Origin: Marchantia polymorpha subsp. ruderalis
Lineage: Eukaryota > Streptophyta > Marchantiopsida > Marchantiales > Marchantiaceae
Assembly: GCA_037833965.1 (NCBI GenBank)
Contig: AP031351.1
Span: 28,966,501-29,030,500, forward strand
DNA length: 64,000 nt
Reading direction: 5' to 3'
Part shown: one piece after another, positions 57,341 through 64,000 of the stretch
Layout: every line of letters begins with the position of its first letter
Numbering within the stretch: the first letter of the stretch is position 1
Position numbers and translations under genes: made by a program
The notes under the pieces: generated by a model
The model's database searches: none
Told to the model about the DNA's origin: nothing
Seen by the model: only the letters and a program-made list of their open reading frames with translations

Positions 57341-58860
57341 GTAAATGCAACCAATCTAAAACACTCACAGCATTGTAGTAAAAAGCTGAATATGAATGAA
57401 TTCGAATGGATACATACTGGTCCATATGAGTTAATTATTCCTGTTTTATAAATAATGTTGAAGGTCTTGAGACATATGATTAAAGAATAATATAACCAAA
57501 AATAATTAATTTTTTACAGATTTTTTTAAATAAAAATGCGTTATTTGTGAATAGCTTAAATTTCATAGATTGGAATAATCTATATTATTTTATCAAAGTG
57601 ACATAATCCACAAACATTTCATGCTTTAGGAATCTTAAGTTTGAGCATTTGGAGTACATGAAACAATGCAGAATCCTTTCCTTTTGGTTTTCCACCTTCA
57701 AAGTTCAATTTATTCTTCTAATGACGCTCTCGGAAAGGCGTTACAAGTAATTTTACCATGAATACAAAGAATAATTTCAAATCTTTATAATTGGATATAA
57801 AATTATACTGAAACATACATGATTTGAACTAAAAGTTCAAGATCTAACTAGTTACTCAAATAGCCTATCAAGAAACTACATCACTTAAGTTTATCTATTA
57901 TATACAAGCACTAACTTTGTGTTATCGTTATTGAAACTTGATGTCCCATCAAGTACAAATCTCTCTCCTTATATTGCCACTTTCTTTAAAAAATATCCCG
58001 AATGCTTGTCTTAATGAAACCTTCAAAGCCTGCACTGTACCTCACGTCTACACTCAAAACCCTCTTGGCTCGAACACGTTTCGTTATCAACTACGCGATC
58101 CTTGAAGTTCGTGTCGACTACTAGTTCAATGTACAGTGCAGTGTCAGATTAGAACTACTGCTAGCGTCCATATTCGCTGGAAATTGCAACTGAATAAATT
58201 ACAGAAACGAATTGTTTATCTGCACATGTGCTCCTATGTCATCTCGCTTCCGGCTACTTGTAGAACTTAGAATTTCTATTTCAAAGCCTAGACATGAAAT
58301 CGTATGGTTATCACCCATACTATGTAATTTAATTGTAAATTGTACTAGGGTACCCCGGGTGACTTTTCCACTTAAACAAAAAGGATGCTACAAACCCCAT
58401 GGACCTTAATTGCCGAACCCTCTATCTAACTCTTCAGATCGTGTCAATCACTTAAATTGAAGAGAGTGGGGTATACTACGTTCTCGCTTGCTCCATTATC
58501 TGGACTTTATTGCTGATCTTCCTCTTTGACCGACTGATACTAATTATGATATATACATGGATTTCAACATTTTCAACATCGCTCCATGGTCCCAGTCCTA
58601 CGGTTTGGTCTGAATTATTAAAGGCCCCTTGACTAAGATATGAGGCCGTCTCTCTCTGTACATCTAGGCTTGGATTTCAGGAGTTTATAAGCATGAATGA
58701 TATGATATAATATATGATCATACTAAGCCTTTCCGGTAATCAAACGACTCGTAGTTCCTGGTTCAGGTTCATCCTCTTCTACACATGGCGACACTACAGA
58801 CCTGTCTCTGCTGCGCACTGGCACCTACCCTGGCACCTACCCTGGTGAGTCCTACATCAG
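57340..58860. other. Spacer downstream of DUF247 copy 2
   Basis: AT-rich to about 57900, then more balanced; no gene or repeat recognised. Confidence 0.5.
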
Positions 58861-58870
58861 TGATGTAAGA

Positions 58871-58915
58871 CAGTCTACAGGATTCGTGATGTAACATCAC
58901 GAATCCTGTAGACTG
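58871..58915. repeat. Perfect 22-bp palindrome, 1-nt centre
   Basis: The left arm 58871-58892 (starting CAGTCTACAGGATTCG) and right arm 58894-58915 are exact reverse complements around a single A. It lies about 150 bp beyond the stop codon of the DUF247 gene at 59068. A second small palindrome, TACATCAGTGATGTA, ends just before it. Confidence 0.95.
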
Positions 58916-59067
58916 CAAACACATGATCTTCCCCATGATCAGAAGAAGACTCGTGCACGCGATTTTGATTCTCGTCCTTTTGTGTCATTAGGCTCTCGTA
59001 CTGACATGGACACGGCTTGGACAAAAAGTCAGCAACGGACAAACGAGGGGCCTCTGGGTCAACTATT

Positions 59068-61002
59068 TTAGAAGCTCACAACAGCGTAGATTGTCTGAAC
59101 TGCGGTCATCCCGAGAAGCATCGTCGCGGCGAGCAACGACATGACGATCCAGGGCCTGCTGCAGTGTGTTTCGATGAACTCAGTGTACAGATGGCGGAAA
59201 TTTTTATTGTAACAACGAAATACCTCTTTGCGTAGTTTGGCCGACTGGGGCGTGTGCTCAAAGTAGCAATGCTGGATCAGATTGTTGAACATGACGGCCA
59301 CATCCTTGTTCTCACCCAGGAAGCTCAGTTGGATGACGGGTTTTGGGCCGATCATCAAGAGGCGAACATCTTCCTCCGTGTTCACCAAATCATTCATGCA
59401 TTGCAAGAAACTCATCAGGATATGATCGTCATGATCGTCATCACCCGTGCCGGTGCTTATAGTCGACTCGAACGCGACCAAATTTCTCAGGATCCTCTCG
59501 GTGCTGTCGTCGATGCGCAGCTGTGGAAGCCAGAGCGTTGCCTTGTGGTATATTCTCTTCGCCTGTGCAAACTTCAGAATGCAGCCCCGCGATTCCTCGC
59601 CCACGACTCTTATGCCTGCTTTCTGAAGGGAAGAAATCGGAGGGAGAAGAACCTTGGGATTGTGCTTAGGAAGTATGGCGTCCTCGAGCTCATCTGTCTT
59701 CGAATCTTCCTCCTTAAGTTCTTCCCTCCCTCCCTTTGGACTCTTGCGATCACCATCATCACCCCGATACGATGGTCTGTAATTCATGCCTGCAAGTCTA
59801 AAGCAGCTGGCTAGTTTATCCCTCCAGTCCGATCCCCGTTTCGGCGACTCATCTCGTCCATCTCCTTGCCAGTTCTTAGGACAGACTGCTCTATACAGAC
59901 ACTCCAGAAGGTGTTCGCAATGTTTGAAACTGACATCTCTGTCGATTCTCGAAGAGACCTTACTCGGCTTGGAGCAGTCTCCGGGTACTTGAGGTAAGAC
60001 ATTGGCGAGGGCAACCCTCACGAGAGCTTTCAGTCCCTTCTCTACTACCTCTTCACCACCACCGTACATCATCCTCAAAACATTTCTGAGCAGACTCAAT
60101 GGAATCTGATTTTCCAGAAGCCACAAATCTGACCGCATGATATGACCATTGCAAGGGACACCTAGCTGGTCGAAGAAATCAAGCAGCGGGAAAAAATCAA
60201 ATTCGCTCTCAATTCCGTCAATTTTCACGGACTCTCGTCGCCTATCGAAGTTGGTAACACGTATGGACGCCAAGTCCTTTTCCCCCATCAGTGCCCTGTT
60301 GAACTTGCATTCCGAATACATGTACAGCATGAAACATACCAGAAATACTGCGTCCAAGGTAAGCAGATGCCTGGCGAATTCACGCTTCATGAGAAAGCCA
60401 TCCTCATACATGCCGATGATCCTGTCCAGGTCTTCGTCTGGAACCACTTGCCGTCGTAGCGATTTCTCCTCGATGCCCAAAATCTCCATAAACCTTAACA
60501 CCACTTTCTCCCTCTGTTGGTCCATACGATTTGCCTTTTTGAATTTCTTGGGTGCACCCAGACTGAATGTTTCGTCGCTCAGCTGATGCTGGTACGTCTT
60601 GACTAACAAGTCACTGAGAACTCGGAGTAGTTCGACTTCAGGATCGTGTTGGGATGCTGGGTCGTCTCGCTCTTTTTGTCTCTGCAGCAGAAACGATAGA
60701 TTATCGGACCGGGACTTATGCTTATAGTTTCTGTCGTAGAGGCCGAACGATATGAGCTCCGGTTCGTAGTGATCGGGCCTCACCTGACGTATAGGTGCTA
60801 GAACTCGACACATTGGTTTCCTACCTGTAAAGCTTTCTGATTGTCGTGCATTGGCTCCGAATGCACCACCCGCTTGAGCTCGAGATGATCTCTCGTGGTT
60901 ACTATCTTGGAAATTGGCCCGACCTTCGCGATCTTCGCTAGCTTCTTCCAACTCTCTGTCAGATTTCACAATAATCATATCAGGACCATTCGTGAGAGCC
61001 AT
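59068..61002 (-). CDS. DUF247 family protein, copy 2
   Basis: A single exon; I place the start at the ATG at 61002, giving 644 residues, because the 35 open codons further upstream begin only at a GTG. The order of conserved blocks matches copy 1: GRKPMCRVLAPIRQVRPDHY, LLTLDAVFLVCFMLYMY, LWLLENQIPLSLLRNVL, RNLVAFES, QCMNDLVNTEEDVRLL and a terminal membrane helix after SRPWIV. It differs from copy 1 by a longer charged N-terminus, a different acidic/glycine-rich linker (about residues 385-455) and absence of the 13-residue duplication. Conservation of blocks with divergence in the linkers suggests both copies are under constraint. Cellular location is probably a membrane, with the bulk on one side; function unknown. 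Confidence 0.9.
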   Translation of the reverse strand: MALTNGPDMIIVKSDRELEEASEDREGRANFQDSNHERSSRAQAGGAFGANARQSESFTGRKPMCRVLAPIRQVRPDHYEPELISFGLYDRNYKHKSRSDNLSFLLQRQKERDDPASQHDPEVELLRVLSDLLVKTYQHQLSDETFSLGAPKKFKKANRMDQQREKVVLRFMEILGIEEKSLRRQVVPDEDLDRIIGMYEDGFLMKREFARHLLTLDAVFLVCFMLYMYSECKFNRALMGEKDLASIRVTNFDRRRESVKIDGIESEFDFFPLLDFFDQLGVPCNGHIMRSDLWLLENQIPLSLLRNVLRMMYGGGEEVVEKGLKALVRVALANVLPQVPGDCSKPSKVSSRIDRDVSFKHCEHLLECLYRAVCPKNWQGDGRDESPKRGSDWRDKLASCFRLAGMNYRPSYRGDDGDRKSPKGGREELKEEDSKTDELEDAILPKHNPKVLLPPISSLQKAGIRVVGEESRGCILKFAQAKRIYHKATLWLPQLRIDDSTERILRNLVAFESTISTGTGDDDHDDHILMSFLQCMNDLVNTEEDVRLLMIGPKPVIQLSFLGENKDVAVMFNNLIQHCYFEHTPQSAKLRKEVFRCYNKNFRHLYTEFIETHCSRPWIVMSLLAATMLLGMTAVQTIYAVVSF

Positions 61003-61109
61003 CTCCAACTGCAGATGAGCCCGCGGATCAGTGGTTGTGGTGTTGCGGTCTGAAGCACTCCAAGCTCCATCCCTAGCCGAGCCAACTGATCGCAAACGCC
61101 CGCGCACAA

Positions 61110-64000
61110 AATTTAAGTCCTGAGATCAAGGCCAGCCAGATACGTTCCGCCGCAGCACGAGCTCGTCGAATAGCTTTTGAGCTATCCTGATCGACCTGCC
61201 AGGATAGCCCATATGCAAGCGAACACTGCCAATTCATCAGAGAATCTGCAGGATACATATACTAGATTATTGCCTGTGTACACTGGAAATGTATGCACCT
61301 GCAATTTTCGAAAGTCGATTGCAGAAAGACTAACCGCTGCTGAATCGCAGCTACACTGCATGCACCAGAAGGGAACTGATGATCCCTGCGTAAGTCTTGC
61401 GCAGTATGGAGCTGAACAAATGGATTTTCGTCACTATCTCCAATGAGTTCTGCGCAGCAAGCTTCGGAGGCTGGGACCCAGGAGCAATGTAAGACCTCGC
61501 CAGCTGCCTAGAACTCGATGGTGAAGGTGACGCCGAGTCAATCTGCTCCGTACTGTCGTAAGTCCGGCCAGTCCTATTTCTTATTTAACAAGTGTACGAG
61601 AAGTTTTGTAGATTTCTTTATTTTTCTGAAGAGTTGCTGTAAATACAATATTGCTGTGAAGTTTACTGCAACAGCACCACGTAGAACTGAAGATTTGAGC
61701 ATTCTAACACCTTCTGGCCCCTCGCTTCTTTGATTAATATTTACCATTATAAACTTGAGCATAAATCGTAACTTAAAGCAGTCTAGATGTAAGCATCTAC
61801 TTACTGATCGATGGTTACAGAAAAGAGAAGGATCTGCAACATTTCATGACTTCTGGATATATTATACGTTAGATCAGATATCCCTCATAAGAAATAAAAA
61901 ATCCACAGAATTATCGTACATATTTATGTCAAGTTCATGCACCATAATTATGAGATGGTGTATATCATTTACTAATTATATGATGGATTGATTTATAATA
62001 AGAGTCTCATCACTGTGAAGTTTGAATATTTTTTCATGTTTTCCCGATCAAACATGTGAAAAACATCATGGAAAAAACGTATTTGGAGTATAGGTTAGCA
62101 GTAAGGCTTGTACAGATTTGATAGAGTGTATAGTTCTATGGGTCAAGAGATAGTAAAATACAATGAAAGAACAAGTTTGAATTTTCTATGTCCAATTTAG
62201 CAAACATTCGATGGGTTATCCACACCTTGTATAGCGATATTAGGAAACTTGCTGGGTCAGTTAAATCAAAGAAGCCTTACTTATATGTAGAACTTCGAAG
62301 CCACTATGAGATACCACTAGTCTCATACAAAAACGTTGAAGTCATCTTAAAAAATTAGGTCGAGGATATGATTCACCCTACCTTCAAACCACCCACCGTC
62401 AATTTCTGACCATTGAACAACATCTTCAGGTGCTATATCAAAAGAACTTTCTTCATCTCCTTGAAAAACGGTTTAATACAACCTCCTCATTTACATATTC
62501 ATTTGAATTCTAAAAGTTAACTCTCCTAGTTTCAGGTTTCAATTTTTTTACTTTAGCATCTAGAGGTCAGGTGTGTTTCCAGTCAACAAGGGAATTGATA
62601 TTTACACAAGAATTAGATGTCACAGATGTTCCTTGCTCTACGCCCTTCGTCACAAAGAGGTAGATTATGTCTAAGCTCTGTTGTTGTGCCCATTCATAAT
62701 CCGATCACACTTTCACAAGCATTGCAGTAGGGAATTCTCGTTTTTTTTCTTTCTTTCGCAACTTGCTGACCGATATTTTTATATTTCAAACATCGTGATC
62801 TGTCAACACTGATAAAAGCGGATCCAATTTCCTTTCTTACACGACTTCATCAAGATTCAACGAATAGGTGAACCAATGAGCTTCCTAAGTTTTTCAATTT
62901 GATGTTGTGCAAATGGTACATCCAGATACAACTGAAGTCTACAACTTGATATCATCCACTGTCTTGCCTATTCCACCAATTTGAAAAATTCGTGGATAAA
63001 GAAAACGGGGAAGAACGTTCAAGGAGAAACAATGTGGCTGCCACCAAATGCTATGAAAGCCCCAACCAAAATGAGAATAGATTTTCTAAATGTCAGTAAG
63101 GTGAGAACTCTCTCTAGAACTCTTTCAAGATTTTATGAACTCCACAGAACAGCAAATCTCTCAGGTAGGGACTGAAGAGGGTTTAAATATTTGCAAAGCA
63201 CACCGCGACAGTAGTACATCTCATTCATTCCTCAGTAGGCCATACATTTAGAAACAAAGATAAATTACTAAACTTGGGGGCTTCTCATATCCTCTTCCTG
63301 TTCATTCGGTGCACAGTTTGTTGGTCATATGCATTCTTTACTTTTCAACTTCTTATTCATCTGAAGGAATTATTTATGTTTGGCTGTTAGCTGCACGTGG
63401 GTAGCTGGATCTCGCTAGCCAGATAATCCACGTATGGACATGCTTTGGTCCACGAAGTCTCAGGCGTCGGAGTGTCAAAGTCTTCTTTTGGAAAACCTAC
63501 GTCCTCAAAATCAAGTAAATATTATCGTTTACAGACAACACCATAAGTATCCCTTTTATATATGTGTGAAGTCAGTTAGGTGTTTTTGTGGAGGGGTGTG
63601 AGAGGCGTCTCAGTTACAAGATAGGATGGGAGGAAAAATAAAAATTCTATCTAGTGGTGTGCAACAATTTGTGACCGCTAAGTACCTCTTGTGAAACTCG
63701 CTTCATATGAACTCGGACTCTCATCCACGCCCCTAGATATGAATATATTGGCATTATGCCTCGCTTAGAACCCAAACCTTGCTCTTTACTTAAAACAGAC
63801 ACTTATCTTGTATTATGCAAAGCAGTTTAATTGGTCTCAAACCTTCCGCAGCACGGATGACCATGTACAAAATGGGCACGAAGACGGGTTCGAGATGATT
63901 AGACGTAGAATCGCGGTGGAGTTAGGCTGAAAATAAACTATGTAACTTTCTAATGGTATGTAAGTGGTACCAAGTGGATAACGAAAAAGATAGGGAGATC
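61110..64000. other. Right-hand flank without a recognisable gene
   Basis: Short frames (for example 61177-61446, +) match no family. The stretch is AT-rich from 61.6 kb on and shows no repeat shared with the rest of the window. Confidence 0.45.

Noticed and set aside
46408..61002. DUF247 pair as a self-incompatibility locus
   Set aside because: No partner small secreted protein gene and no allelic data are visible; family membership alone does not support it.
61003..61107. Upstream extension of DUF247 copy 2
   Set aside because: It begins at GTG and the extra residues have no counterpart in copy 1; the ATG at 61002 is preferred.

Overview
This window looks like nuclear DNA of a land plant. 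The evidence is plant-specific families (class I small-molecule O-methyltransferases, DUF247 membrane proteins, an ankyrin protein with a PGG-type four-helix C-terminus), GT-AG introns, TATA boxes, AT-rich spacers and decayed copia, gypsy, LINE and hAT-like relics. Large genes with few or no introns and low gene density suggest a bryophyte, perhaps a Marchantia-like liverwort; that placement is inference and rests on no species marker.

Layout. 1-2.4 kb: a copia gag relic and an inverted-repeat (MITE-like) element. 3-6.5 kb and 12.1-14.8 kb: two copies of a duplicated segment, each with an apparently intact three-exon O-methyltransferase gene on the minus strand; copy 1 carries an extra ~610 bp insertion upstream that copy 2 lacks. 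6.5-7.9 kb and 19.2-20.4 kb: AT-rich repeats shared in permuted order. 7.9-9.74 kb: a truncated, nonsense-mutated copy of the ankyrin gene whose full version lies at 40.9-43.3 kb. 15.3-15.5 kb: a nested fold-back. 22-23.05 kb: a leucine-rich-repeat gene relic. 23.5-37.7 kb: a GC-rich cluster of four fragments of one unrecognised repetitive element in mixed orientation, interrupted by a decayed Ty3/gypsy pol. 40.9-43.3 kb: ankyrin-PGG gene (+). 46.4-48.3 kb and 59.07-61.0 kb: two paralogous single-exon DUF247 genes (-). 50-52 kb hAT-like and 54.8-57.3 kb LINE relics lie between them.

Five genes appear intact: two O-methyltransferases, the ankyrin-PGG protein and two DUF247 proteins. They make no obvious pathway together. 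Each belongs to a family prone to local duplication and each has a paralogue in the window, so the locus reads as a turnover region of environment-response genes embedded in repeats. The best candidate for something undescribed is the 23.5-37.7 kb element: it encodes an arginine/proline/serine-rich protein continuing into a coiled coil, is saturated with GCCTTCGGC motifs able to form UUCG-type hairpins, and has a 3' region built of two diverged tandem units kept in three copies.
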